The translations under genes and the position numbers were made by a program. Of a stretch of 64,000 bases of DNA, positions 11,808 through 23,078 are shown in pieces. This stretch comes from Branchiostoma belcheri (Eukaryota; Chordata; Leptocardii; Amphioxiformes; Branchiostomatidae): NCBI RefSeq assembly GCF_001625305.1, contig NW_017803047.1, forward strand, positions 274,140 through 338,139. Reading direction: 5' to 3'. How positions within the stretch are numbered: position 1 is the stretch's first letter; every line of letters starts with the position of its first letter. Below the pieces are notes generated by a model. It was not told the DNA's origin and made no database searches. It worked only from the letters and a program-made list of their open reading frames with translations.

Positions 11808-12167
11808 GGCCACACCAATTTAATTTCTTGGTTAACGGATTTGCCTGCTTTATTTTTTTCTGATTTGGAAGTGAAAATAAAAATTCAGAATCAACTGCAA
11901 AATGCTCATATTTTGCCCTGAACAGTTGAAAACAGTCCTTTTCATCCGACTTATAGTTATTCCACCTTACAATGCAGTGGTATCATTAAAAATTCAAAAT
12001 GCATTGTTTAAATTTTGAACCAGCCTGGTGTGTTGACTTCATGGCTCCTATTGTACCATTTTGGGCCATAATAGGATGCCTAGGCCTGTTTTTATTTTTA
12101 TTTCGCCCGCCCGCTCCATTAATTTTCTGGAAAAATCCATTAACCAAGAAATTAAATTGGTGTGGCC
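11808..12167 (+). mobile_element. Family A MITE, forward
   Basis: Intact ends GGCCACACCAATTTAATTTC and AAATTAAATTGGTGTGGCC, with TAA on both sides (11805-11807 and 12168-12170). The interior landmark order is the same as in the copy at 2834. Confidence 0.9.
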
Positions 12168-12368
12168 TAAAAAAAGGCTAAAAGGATGAATAATGATCTC
12201 TATAAAGTTTAATTGATTATGTGACACTTTGGAACAAAACAACATGAAAAATTCATGTGCAGGGAGCAATAAAGTTGAACCACTTTGCATGTACTTCAAA
12301 GAAACAGTTGGTAAAACACACAATCAAGTTATGGGTAAAAAAAAAGCATGAAATATACCACAAGATGA

Positions 12369-12459
12369 TAGCCTGGGTGCCATCCGAATTTGTAACGGCT
12401 CCCCCGAAAAAATCGATTTTTCGGGGGAGCCGTTACAAATTCGGATGGCACCCAGGCTA
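12369..12459. mobile_element. 91-bp near-perfect palindromic micro-MITE
   Basis: Each arm is about 45 bp: TAGCCTGGGTGCCATCCGAA at the left is mirrored exactly by TTCGGATGGCACCCAGGCTA at the right. The only asymmetry is one base in the A/T run at the centre (around ATCGAT). It is flanked by the 8-bp direct repeat CAAGATGA (12361-12368 and 12460-12467), the target-site signature of hAT-type transposition. It is GC-richer than its surroundings and has no coding capacity. Confidence 0.9.
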
Positions 12460-12490
12460 CAAGATGAAACTTTAAAAGAGCACTTGCAAT

Positions 12491-12997
12491 GGCCATACCA
12501 ATTTAATTTGTTGGCTCTGGGATTTTTTCAGAAAAAAATATGAAGCAACAGACCAAAAAAATAAAACTGTTAGGCCACACCAATTTAATTTCTTGGTTAA
12601 CGGATTCACCCGCTTCATTTTTTCTGATTTGCAAAAAAAATGAAAAATTCAGAATCAACTGCAAAATGCTCATATTTTGCCCATAACAGTTGAAAACTGT
12701 CTTTTTCTTCCTAGTTGTTACAGTTATTCCATCTTTCAATGCAGTGGTATCATTAAACGTTCAAAATTCATTGTTTACATTTTGAACCAGCCTGGTGTAT
12801 GTGTTGACTTCATGGCTCCTGTCCTACAATTTTGGGCCATAATAGGATGCCTAGGCCTGTTTTTATTTTTTTTTTTGCCTGCCCGCTCCATTATTTTTCT
12901 AGAAAAATTTGTTAACCAAGAAATTAAACGGGTGTGGCCTCAGAAAAAAAGGAAGCAGGCAAATCCGATAACCAACAGTGATAAAATTGGTGTGGCC
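12491..12997. mobile_element. Family A subtype 2 MITE, interrupted by another copy
   Basis: The left part, 12491-12571, has the subtype-2 signature ('tttgttggctctgggatttt', 'atgaagcaacag'). The right part, 12941-12997, has 'ggaagcaggcaaatccgata' and ends 'aaaattggtgtggcc'. A complete subtype-1 copy (12573-12939) lies between them, so this older element was split by the younger one. Confidence 0.75.
12573..12939 (+). mobile_element. Family A MITE, forward, nested in an older copy
   Basis: Complete copy starting GGCCACACCAATTTAATTTC and ending GGTGTGGCC. Its insertion point lies inside the element at 12491-12997, giving a relative age order between subtypes. Confidence 0.85.
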
Positions 12998-13483
12998 TAG
13001 CAATTGCAACTCAACAAAAAAATGAAAGATGAAAAATGGTTTTGCTCCATTTCCATATTGCAGAGCTTGCACGTGACCCCCTGTAACATTGCCAACATTC
13101 AGGAAGATAAACTGTGGACATTTCTGCCCCCTCTGCCGAAAATGATATCAGCACAGACCTCTGGGATATCAGATTATTGCTTTGCAGGCACCACTTAAAA
13201 TACCTGCACGTATGTAGAGGAAAAATTAAATTAAAGTCTGACTTGGATCGCCATTTGTCACAGTAGCCTTGAGCTGGGTATTTTCTGTGACAAGTATGGC
13301 AGTTCCTGCTTTACAGTTTGGATGGAAATTGAATTTGTATGGTAATTTGTACAGGGCTCTAGCCAGCTCCTGGTTTTTTTATGTTGATTGCAGAAACTTT
13401 GCAGCCTGTGACAGAAAAAAAATTCAACCAATTTTTTGAAACCGTCAACCTTGACAAAGAAAATTTTTTAAAAATCTTAAGTG
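12998..13483. other. unassigned sequence
   Basis: Contains short open frames without family features; no repeat recognised. Confidence 0.35.
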
Positions 13484-13486
13484 TAA

Positions 13487-13863
13487 GGCCACACCAATTT
13501 AATTTCTTGGTTAACGGATTTTTCTAGAAAATAATGGAGCGGGCGGGCGGGCGAAAAAAATAAAAAAATAAAAACAGGCCTAGGCATCCTATTATGGCCC
13601 ACAATGGTACGATAGGAGCCATGAAGTCAACACACCAGGCTGGTTCAAAATTTAAACAATGAATTTTGAACTTTTAATGATACCATTGCATTGAAAGATG
13701 GAATAACCGTACTGTAACAACTAGGATGAAAAGGACTGTTTTCAACTGTTCAGGGCAAAATATGAGCATTTTGCAGTTGATTCTGAATTTTTATTTTTAT
13801 TTGCAAATCAGAAAAAAATGAAGCGGGCGAATCCGTTAACCAAGAAATGAAATTGGTGTGGCC
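13487..13863 (-). mobile_element. Family A MITE, reverse
   Basis: Ends intact; TAA flanks both sides (13484-13486 and 13864-13866). The GC-rich block is expanded to 'gagcgggcgggcgggcg', showing slippage within the family. Confidence 0.9.
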
Positions 13864-13964
13864 TAAAATTTATATAAAAACATCCAAAGACCTAATACCA
13901 ACAACCACTCTCAACCCCATGACTTGCCTCTCAAAATGTGGGAAGTTAAGAATACAAAATTTTC

Positions 13965-13985
13965 NNNNNNNNNNNNNNNNNNNNN
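13965..13985. other. assembly gap (21 N)
   Basis: A run of 21 N, followed by a C-rich stretch at 13986-13992. The true length of the missing sequence is unknown. Confidence 1.
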
Positions 13986-14320
13986 CCCCCCCAGAGATTC
14001 TGATCAAGACATGAACCTGGGCTGATGGAAAGAAAATTTTGAGCTGGCTACAGCCCTACATGTACATGCACATACATTAAGTACATCTTTCCAACTTGCA
14101 AGACACTCAATACTTTTGTCACAGCTGGCCCTTTTGCATCGGCAGTCAGTTTAGGCTAGACAGATGCCATCTGAAATTACATCTAGGCTTTCAAGATATT
14201 GAACTTGTCAGAGTTAATGCCCATGTACCTCACACAGTCACTCAATATCAGCCTGAGAGATTGTAATGGTGCTCCTTAATGCCCTGGTAGATTGAGTCAT
14301 ATGTCTTGTCATACGTGGTA

Positions 14321-14690
14321 AGGCTTTTAGCTAGGATTTTTTTGTTGGGCGTCCATTTTTTGCATTGTATGCTATGCTCAGCAAAGATGCACGGTGCACA
14401 AGCTTTTTAGGGGGCCTTTTTTGAAAGTCAAAATGCTCTCAAACACTACTTTTTGCATTTTGAATTAACAAATTTTGAGGAATTTGAGTTTTTTTCCTTC
14501 AGTAAACCATCATTTTTGTATTTATAGTGAGGCTGAAGGCAGGCATGTGTGCAAGGCAGGGTTGGGAGTGGAAAAAAAAAACAGGGCGTCTTTAGGGTGT
14601 CCTACCAAAAAGTAGGGCGTCCAATTTCTTAGTATTTTCAGTACAGGGCGTCCAAAAGACACCCTGGACACCCCCTAGCTAAAAGCCTGT
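14321..14690. mobile_element. hAT-like non-autonomous element, 370 bp
   Basis: Inverted ends AGGCTTTTAGCTAGG and CCTAGCTAAAAGCCT, flanked by ACGTGGTA (14313-14320) and ACGTGGTT (14691-14698), an 8-bp target duplication with one mismatch. The interior repeats 'agggcgtcc' several times. No transposase frame remains. Confidence 0.85.
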
Positions 14691-14850
14691 ACGTGGTTCT
14701 TATACAGTGGCCTGAATGTCAGAATATGAAGTACTGGATCTTCTTTATTGAAGTGGAAGAAACTGAATATAAATATTCTTTTCTTTCTTCTAAGTTGGTA
14801 ATCTTGGTTGTGCCCCAAAGTTCCATGTGATAAATTAAATTCAAATCTTA

Positions 14851-15206
14851 GGCCACACCAATTTAATTTCTTGGTTAACGAATTTTTCTAGAAAAATAAT
14901 CGAGCGGGCGGGCGAAAAAAACTGCCCTAGGCATCCTATAGCCCAAAATAGTATGATAGGAGCCATGAAGTCAACACACCAGGCTGGTTCAAAATTTAAA
15001 CAATGAATTTTGAACTTTAAAAAAAAATTTAATGATACCACTGCAGAAAGATGGAATAAGTGTAACAACTAGGAAGAAAAGGACTGTTTTCAACTGTTCA
15101 GTGCAAAATTTGAGAATTTGCAGTTGATTCTGAATTTCTTTTTGCAAATCAGAAGAAAATGAAGTGGGCAAATCTGTTAACCAAGAAATTAGATATTGGT
15201 GTGGCC
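14851..15206 (-). mobile_element. Family A MITE, reverse
   Basis: Left end GGCCACACCAATTTAATTTC, right end slightly changed ('agatattggtgtggcc'). The flanking triplets are TTA and TTT. Confidence 0.85.
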
Positions 15207-15540
15207 TTTACATTCAAAATGAAAATGTTTCTATTCCTATACTCTGATTGCTCTGATTTAATTTATATGATAGACAGAGAGATTTGGTTTAGGGAAGATT
15301 TATCATCTATATTTTGCAATGATCAAAAATAAATTTAGTCTACTTCTGGTCTACAGGCATAAGGAAGCTAAAAATAAAATCTGCACACAATTAAATCTAG
15401 AAATGCTACCTAGTTAATTAATCCTCTTAAAGTGAAAGAACTTAGTGAAAGTGATCTCGAGCCAGTTCAGCTCACTGAAGAGCTAATCTCCCACTGGTCA
15501 TGACAGAGAAGACAGCTGCTATGTATAGTATTAATTTTAC

Positions 15541-15640
15541 AGGTTCATTGTACCGGGGAAATTCCCCCAGCTCATTTTCGACAAGCACAATGAACAGTGG
15601 ACCACAGCTTAACGTCCCGTCCTAAGGACTGCAACCCTTA
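15541..15640 (+). repeat. Dispersed repeat, also at 23.9-24.0 kb
   Basis: 'tttcgacaagcacaatgaac', 'agtggaccacagcttaacgt' and 'cctaaggactg' recur at 23881-24007. The 23.9 kb locus carries the 'aagcacgatgaacagtggac' block twice. Confidence 0.7.
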
Positions 15641-16060
15641 ATTTTTATGTATCAGATATTTGAAGATGCCACAGCCCTAGCCCAAGCCTAAAAGTGTGGT
15701 CCTCTATCCAAACACTGCAGTTGTCATGTAATTTCATGGATCAGGTCCATCTGAACCCTGCATACTTCAGTTTCACACTGGGCTCTTTCAAACTTTCCTG
15801 GGGTGGTGACAGGTGGCCCTGTCCCTATTGGCTATCAGTGGACTATCCAAAAACAACATGACAGTGGCCACCATTGAAAGAAGGGAAGTTGTCTTTGATG
15901 TTCCTGTCCCTAGGGAATCCCATAATGCATAGGTATGAAATTTGAGTCTAGCTTCAGCCAGACACCTGTGAAAACGGGCAAGTCCATCAGAGAAGACTGA
16001 GGGGGGGAGGGGTTATGGTAAAATTTTGTAGAGCCTTCCATGGACATCTCTCATAACAAA
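15641..16060. other. unassigned sequence
   Basis: Nothing gene-like; a G-rich stretch 'gagggggggaggggttatgg' lies at about 15997. Confidence 0.35.
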
Positions 16061-16063
16061 TTA

Positions 16064-16419
16064 GGCCACACCAATTTAATTTCTTGGTTAACGGATTCGC
16101 TGCTTCATTTTTTTCTGATTTGCAAATAAAAATAAAAATTTAGAATCAACTGCAAAATGCTCATATTTTGCCCTGAACAGTTGAAAACAGTCCTTTTGTT
16201 ACTACTTATTACAGTCATTCCATCTTTCAATGCAGTGGTATCATTAAAAGTTCAAATTTCATTGTTTAAATTTTGAACCAGCCGGGTGTGGCTCCTATCG
16301 TACCCTTTTGGGCCATGATAGGATGCCTAGACCTGATTTTATTTTCATTTTTTATTTCGCCCGCGCTCCATTAATTTTGTAGAAAAATCCGTTAACCAAG
16401 AAATTAAATTGGTGTGGCC
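16064..16419 (+). mobile_element. Family A MITE, forward
   Basis: Intact ends with TTA on both sides (16061-16063 and 16420-16422). The next bases downstream, 'tagcagcaa', also follow the copy at 22025-22384. Confidence 0.9.
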
Positions 16420-16984
16420 TTAGCAGCAATTTTTAATGCCGGGGAAAACAATTCAATACTGGTACTGGGCTCCATGTAGGCCATTAACTGCAGAATGTTT
16501 TGTTCGATTAAACACAGCACAACTCATCTTTTACTGTCAGACAAAAATCTGTGTGTAAAGATATGGAAAGAGATTGCAATGAAAATTGAGCAAAATTTGC
16601 CCTACAAAACGCAGAAAATCACAGAAAATGCAGTGTTTCAGAGGGTCGAGATTTCAAAATCTTGGTGGGGAAGGATGCCCATTGCTCCTGGATTGCCGTG
16701 CTTTCAATGACTAATGATGTTATGTCGTACAAAATTTCGATGATGGAAAATAATTTCAGGCTGACTAGAACACTGGGACATGAACTTAAAATGGCCCAGC
16801 ACTCTACAGCCATCTGCCAGAGGCTGTGTCATTAATTTTTAATCCCCCCCTAGCACCTAATGGGTCTCCAATCTCCCATCCTTTGTATTTATGTCACAGG
16901 CGGAACTTGAGCTTGTACATCATTCCTTCACACGCGAGCCTCAGACAGCTCCGAGATAAGTAGGAGGGTCTGCGGGTAGTTTGT

Positions 16985-17600
16985 CATTCCTCGAACGTGT
17001 TTTTCCAATTGTCCTCCAAAGGTAGAAATGCCTTTGGGAGGGCCTGCATGGAGGGGTCCTAACAAGTGAACAATCTTTTATAAATTTTGAGAGCTGGCTA
17101 CGTAAGTACATGTATTACGCTGAATTCAGGAATCCTCTCGATTACGCTTTACGTTAAATTCCTAGTGGCTACAACGCATTACATAGAATTGAAACAGCGA
17201 ATTAGAGTAGTCCGTCTACGCTCTACGTAGAATTAAAACGGCCGATTACGCTCTACGGAAAAGGGCATGCGGGCCCCCTTCAAAGGTAGAAATGCCTCCC
17301 GTAGAAACGTGTTCAGAGAAAGCTCACACAAAGTTTGTCATTCCTCGGACGTGTTTTTACGATTTTCCTTCAAAGGTAGAAATGCCTCAGAGAAAAATGT
17401 GCTTAGAGAAAGCTCACACAAAGTTTGTCATTCCTCGGACGTGTTTTTACGATTTTCCTTCAAAGGTAGAAATGCCTCAGAGAAAAATGTGCTTAGAGAA
17501 AGCTCACACAAAGTTTGTCATTCCTTAGACGTGTCTTTTCGATTGTCCTTCAAAGGTAGAAATGCCTCAGAGAAAAACGTGTTCTGAGAGAAATTAGCTC
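16985..17600 (+). repeat. 90-bp minisatellite, interrupted by a MITE
   Basis: 'caaaggtagaaatgcct' recurs at 17281, 17371, 17461 and 17551, exactly 90 bp apart, with one more copy at 17017 before the inserted element. Other unit words are 'gagaaagctcacacaaagtt' and 'tcctcggacgtgttttta'. Because 90 is divisible by three, the array stays open in two frames for about 80-100 codons. I judge this a by-product of the period, not a protein. Confidence 0.9.
17038..17278. mobile_element. Family D MITE inserted in the 90-bp array
   Basis: Starts GAGGGCCTGCATG and ends GGGCATGCGGGCCCC. The interior 'ctacgctctacgtagaatta' and 'aacggccgattacgctctac' blocks match the copy at 44745-44955 closely. Because both flanks are repeat units, the target duplication cannot be read. 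Confidence 0.85.
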
Positions 17601-18178
17601 ACAGTCACGAAGTGGGTTGAACTCCAGAGTTAGAACAAAATTTGATCATAAATCAAAGAATCTTGACTCGCATATTTTCACTCTTGAATCAGAACTGAAT
17701 TTAAAAGCGTTTTGAAGCAATATTAGTGCACGGTATCATGATTCAGTGCTGGTTTACTGCTTTCTGCATGTAAAAAAATTATTACATGTCATAACCAACA
17801 CATGAACACTTACAGAATTCTAATCCTAAGTACATTGTATTATTGCTCTCGGCATAGTCTCCAGTATAATATATTCAAAATCCATTGATGCTTTTATCAA
17901 TAAATATGTACTTTTACCGCAGAAAAATCGATCTAAAAATCCCCACTGCGCTATTTGTTCGAACTCACAGCACTCTGTTCCCATAAATTCGCGATGATGC
18001 ATAGGACTTGCTTTGAAATTCAATTTCCGTGCAGGTTTTGTGCTTAGCAATATCTTGACATCCTGCTAGAAAGGTTGCTTGGCCGTGACTTTTGCACTTT
18101 TCCCCGTTGCTGGATCCATTTGTTTCCTGCAGCTGCAAGGCAGCAGTTTCCACTGTAGGGTAGTGTATCAAATGGCAA
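17601..18178. other. unassigned sequence
   Basis: AT-rich, no supported gene. Confidence 0.35.
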
Positions 18179-19087
18179 GGCAAGATGTTGATGTGATTAT
18201 AGTGATGCATACATGTACATACCTAAACCCAATTTTAGGTTCAGGTCTGGATTCAAGTCCAGAGGTTTAGGTTCAGGTCCGGACTTGTAAGTCCGGACCT
18301 AAACCCATGGCATATACAAAATTGCATGTTGGCAACCTTGCAATGTTGTCTGGGTGAAACTTTGGCCACATAACATGGAGGCCGGTACTTGACGTTGCCT
18401 GATGGCAATGTTTTCTTCATTTTGCAGTAAAGATTTTGCAATCTATGGTTTTAGGTGGTTTTGAAAGAAAAGGGGTATGTGAAATGGTCTTTTATGGTAA
18501 TAAGTCCGGACTCGGTTCTTGACTTTTAGGTTTTTTTGGACTTGAACCTAAACATTCTTACAAGTCCGGATCCAAGTCCAGTGAACCGGTATGCATCACT
18601 AGATGTGATTATATGGTTGACATCCTCTGGGAACCCCAAATATGATGTGAGCGTGCAAATAAAAAAAAGTTTGGCAAAAAAAGAATGTTGTCTTCATTAT
18701 AAAATCTTGCAAATAAAAAGAGTTTAGCAAAAAAAATGTTGTCTTCATTATGAAATCTATGTGGTAATGAAGGCTGAACAAATGACTAAACATACGGAAT
18801 ATGGTACAAAATGTATGGCGAATAATAGACTCTTCATTTTCATTTCTTCACAAAAAAAATTCTTCTTTTCATTTTGAATTGATTTTGGCATTGTACAACA
18901 TTTGTATCGTTAACTGATATTTTTTTTGTTGCAATTTATGGCATACATGTATTGTTTCTTCATTTTGCAGCTGCTTTGTAATTTATTTATAGTATGGTCG
19001 GAACTTTAATTTTTCTGGGGGGGGGGAACGAAATATCAAAATTCATGCGCACACAGATGTCATACATATAATCAAATCAACATGGCC
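18179..19087. mobile_element. Family B MITE split by a second element
   Basis: The left end is 'aagatgttgatgtgattata'; after an insertion it resumes with 'gatgtgattatatggttgac' and 'atcctctgggaacccc'. The right end is 'atgtcatacatataatcaaa' then 'tcaacatggcc', followed by TTA. The family consensus seen at 49431-49834 has the same ends inverted. The interior carries two 'gttgtcttcattatgaaatc'-like blocks. Confidence 0.8.
18202..18601. mobile_element. 400-bp element nested in family B
   Basis: Inverted ends GTGATGCATAC and GTATGCATCAC. The 12-bp sequence GATGTGATTATA lies directly on both sides (18190-18201 and 18602-18613). Inside, both ends carry runs of 'aggttcaggtccggacttg' and 'caagtccggatccaagtcc' type. 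A similar 'caggtccaagtccagatcca' block lies at about 61726. Confidence 0.8.
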
Positions 19088-19089
19088 TT

Positions 19090-20100
19090 ACCGCAGTGAA
19101 TGTGAAAGCTAAGAAGGTCTTATATTTGTTGTAGGTCGATACCTCTGCATTGATCGTACAACAGTCATATCGTAATTGATCTCACTTAAAATGTAAGGTG
19201 ATTCCCGGGCTGGATTACTTAGTCTAACGTCTAATCTTCCCAGAAAATGGGCTTTGGGGGAAGGAATGAAATGAAAATCCAACTTTGACATTCCAAGTCT
19301 TGCGATGGATATGCCTATAAAAATTCTGGAAGAGGGAATAGGCATACGGAATTTCAATCTCAGAAATATCACGTTAAATCTAAATTTGATGGCAAAATGT
19401 GTACCATACTTTGCTTTTACATTACATTACATTATTGTATGCATTCAAACTGGATAAAATTGACCATCAAAGTGTACAATCACAGACACAACAAGAAGTA
19501 CATTCGTTAAACGTCTAAAACTGCATGACTGTATTCAGACAAATACATGGGTACTACAAAACAATAGATGAGTCAACTAATACTACTTGTTTTAAGGTCT
19601 AAACATTCTTTTATATATTTACCTATTTGTACACAGTAAAGGTTATTACCTTCTAGGATGAAATTAAAGTTATCTACAATGTATATGCTATAGCATGAAA
19701 TTTTCATATGCATGAAAATGGGATAGCAATTTTAAATGTCTATTGATGTTGCTAAGCGTAATCAAGAATGATGATTTTCCTATATGCATTAAAGAACTCC
19801 CTACAGTAACTATACACCGCACACAATATAATGTACTGTATTACATGGACATGGACAGCAGACTTGCTGGGTTTGGGATGAGTGTTGGTTCCTGGTTTGT
19901 AGTGATAAGGTTTTACAGATAACCGAGGGTGGCTGGGAAGGTATGCTAAAGGTCAACGTAGCGCTGGAACTGTGACCTTGGTCTGGAAAGAACATGGCCA
20001 GAGGCCAGTAAGACATGTAGCTCCTTTGTGGTCAGTGCTTCTGGCCAAGTCGTTCAACATCTTTTTACTTCTTACACCCTACATGTAGGTCAGAGCCTCA
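19090..20100. other. unassigned 1-kb stretch
   Basis: No exon or shared repeat recognised. Frames on the minus strand (19109-19372, 19810-20016) lack family features. Confidence 0.35.
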
Positions 20101-20623
20101 CTGGTAAAGCCAAAAATGTCAGACTCTATGAAATGTCTAACGGACATTAGACATGATTTAGACATTGCTGAACAAAGGCCAGTCGGGAGAACATTTAGTA
20201 GACATAGTTACAGGAAAACGACATTGAAATAACCCAAGGTGGACATTTTACCATAGTCTCTTCACACGTCAGGTAGGGACACCCCTAGGAGACAGTCCTT
20301 TGTTTAGCACAATGCGTAGTACTTATAAAGATATTAGCATCTGTCCATTTATTAATTGTGTCCTGCCCTCTAAATTGTCTTGGCTTTGTGCAGACTGCTT
20401 TTCATATACATGTATTATGTATATGCGAGTTTTCACAGTTTTTTTCTAAAGACATTCTAACAGACACCTCATGAACAATGGAAAACACAACAAGCAAGTC
20501 CTCCCAAAATGACCCTGTAAAGACCTGGGAATACCATTCTTACAAATGTTTAAAATATGTCTGGAACTTTCGAGAATGTCAAATGTCCATTAAACGTTTT
20601 ATAGACATTTTTGGCTCTACCAG
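20101..20623. mobile_element. Inverted-repeat element of about 520 bp
   Basis: Left 'ctggtaaagccaaaaatgtc' is inverted at the right as 'gacatttttggctctaccag'. Sub-terminal 'gtctaacggacatt' and 'aatgtccattaaac' also pair. Single copy in this window. I could not define a target duplication. Confidence 0.7.
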
Positions 20624-20756
20624 TACCTTAAGTTTCTAATTTGTAATTATTACTTTCACAATCACATTACTGAAAAATTAAAAATCTCCTTTAGTTTTAC
20701 ATTCATGACCTTGAAGCTTAATATTCTTCAGTCATTATGTTTGCAGAATTACCTTA

Positions 20757-21130
20757 GGCCACACCAATTTAATATGTTGGTTCTCAGATTCGCCTCTTTG
20801 TTCTTTTCTGATTTGCAAAAAAAGAAAAAAAGATTCTGGTTCTGAATCAACTCAAAAATGCTAATATTTTGCCCCCAACAGTTCAAGGAAAGTCCTTTTC
20901 TTCCGAGTTGTTACAGTTTTTTTCCATCTATCAATGCAGTGGTTTGATTAAAAGTTCAAAATTCACTGTTAAAATATTGACCCAGGATTTCGTGTTGACT
21001 TCATGGCTCCTATATCATAGCATTTTGGGCTATAAAAGGATGCCTAGACCTGTTTTTATTTTTTCGCCCTGTTGCTTCTAATATTTTTTCTGAAGAAATC
21101 GGAGAACCAACAAATTGAATTGGTGTAGCC
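20757..21130 (+). mobile_element. Family A MITE, subtype 2, forward
   Basis: Starts GGCCACACCAATTTAATATG, then 'ttggttctcagattcgcc' instead of the subtype-1 'cttggttaacggattcgcc'. The right end is degraded to 'attggtgtagcc'. TTA on both sides. Confidence 0.85.
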
Positions 21131-21133
21131 TTA

Positions 21134-22020
21134 TAATTATGTTTGCTAAATTCCTTTAGTTACGGCACGCCATTTCAATTTGGTGATAGTCTGTAACATC
21201 AATTAGGCTGCAATCCGTGTCCTCTTTGCCATGCCTAATGTCATAAGAAAAGGTAAAGCCGGTAAAACATCCACCACAATTCTCATTAAGATCAAACTTA
21301 AGATTTCAGGCAGGTAAAGTTTGCACATGGACAGTCATTTGAGGAACGGTGCTTTCTTAAGGACCAGACTGGGCCGTAAAATATGGGATAAGTTATAGTC
21401 ATGAGGATGTGAGGGAAGGTCTGGGTTAGAGAGATAAGGATGGCGGGCCGGTCCACTGGTTGTGAAGGGGGGAATATATCCTGAAAATTTGTGAAATCAA
21501 TTGGAAACATACATAATTGTGTTCACATGTCAGTTGTTGGATAATTTTTTCATGCATGATCAGTAAAAATTCAAATTTTTTTTGTAAAAAGCAGGTTTTA
21601 TGTCTGACTTTTTTCTTGATTACCTGGGCCAGCCCAAAGATTGTTTTCCATTCTCTCAATTTTATTTGAGCTTGAGCTTGAATTTTGTTTGACAAAACAT
21701 CACGCCAGATAGAGTCACAACAATTCTGGGAAACTTTTTAAAGCTTGGCCCTCAGAAACAATATTGCCTGCATTTTGAGGGGCAAGCTTTATCTGAACTT
21801 GAGCTTGAATTTTGTTGGACATATTAACATCACGCGCGAGTCACAACAATTCCTGGGAAAATTTCGAAATGTTGACCCTCTGAAACACTATTTCCTGTAT
21901 TTTGAAGGGCAAATTTTGCTGGTAGACTAAGCTTATAGTTTAATGACTTTTCGTTCCGTATCTGTACATGCTAATTTTTGTCCATCAAGGATGATGGATT
22001 GGACAAAGTTTTTGTCTGTT
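21134..22020. repeat. unassigned, with an internal direct repeat
   Basis: 'tgagcttgaattttgtt' followed by 'acatcacgc' and 'gagtcacaacaattc' occurs twice, at about 21670-21730 and 21800-21855, giving a direct repeat with a spacing of about 125 bp. No gene seen. Confidence 0.6.
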
Positions 22021-22024
22021 ATTA

Positions 22025-22384
22025 GGCCATACCAATTTAATTTCTTGGTTAACTGATTCGCCCACTTCATTTTTTTTCTGATTTGCCAAAAAAACATTCA
22101 GAATCAACTGCAAAATGCTCATATTTTGCCCTGAACACTGAAAACAGTCCTTTTCTTCCTAGTTGTTACATGTAGTACATTTATTCAATCTTTCAATGCA
22201 GTGGTATCAAAATTCGTTGTTTAAATTTTGAACCAGCTCGGTGTGTTGACTTCATGGCTTCTATCGTACCATTTTGGGCCATATTAGGATGCCTAGGCCT
22301 GTTTTTATTTTTCATTTTTTCACCCGCCCGCTCCATCATTTTTCTAGAAAAATCCGTTAACCAAGAAATTGAATTGTTGTGGCC
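22025..22384 (+). mobile_element. Family A MITE, forward
   Basis: Starts 'ggccataccaatttaatttc' and ends 'gaattgttgtggcc'. TTA on both sides. Confidence 0.9.
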
Positions 22385-22387
22385 TTA

Positions 22388-23078
22388 GCAGCAAAATTCA
22401 GTGAAATGACGGAAAGACTGACGCTGGCTAGAACACTGCCTAATCTGTTTTTTCATGTGTGAATAGCGGGACTGCTATCTGATGCCAATGGGCATTCCAA
22501 TGAGTTATACCAGTCCTGATCAATAAGAAGAGTGTCTCAGCTTTCAAAGGGAATGGTAGATGAGGGGAGACTACTATCCGTTTATTGATGACAAGAGAAT
22601 CAGACCAGATGGGGGCTTCGGTAATCCGGTTGCAAGCAATTGTCGGAAAGTCGGTCAGATCCATTTTTTTTCAAGCTCAGATCCATTTTTTGAGCTGGCT
22701 ATCGAGCGCTGATGTACAGATGTACAATTTGTAAGCTCCAAGTAGATTCATTTGGGGGCAGGGACGAATCGGTCAGAGGGAGGTCAAATTTATTTTTTAA
22801 TGCTAGTAAGAGTTCACGGTGGTCTGTCACTACGGTATTCTTTCCCATTGCTATGCGCGTTCGAAAAGGTATCGGGTTACAAGACGCTATTTTGGCCTGT
22901 TTTGGACTACCCGTAAAATATTTGAAACTAAACAAATAATATTTAGGGGTAAATTTCGTCCAATTAAAATGAAATTATCGTCTTAACATCCTTTAAATGT
23001 TCGCTTTTTATGCTAAGTCACTGATTTTTTAAAAGTTCGCTCAGAAAGACGATTATTTTAAGGTTTCCGAGCACAAGT
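22388..23078. other. unassigned sequence
   Basis: No supported gene. 'cattttttgagctggctatc' resembles short sequence near other repeats but is too brief to assign. Confidence 0.3.

Noticed and set aside
16495..16710. 71-codon frame after a family A element
   Set aside because: Shares words with the hAT-like remnant at 62.3 kb; likely transposon debris rather than a gene.
17267..17587. 106-codon frame of 30-residue repeats
   Set aside because: Follows from a 90-bp minisatellite that is open in two frames at once; no start context or splice evidence.
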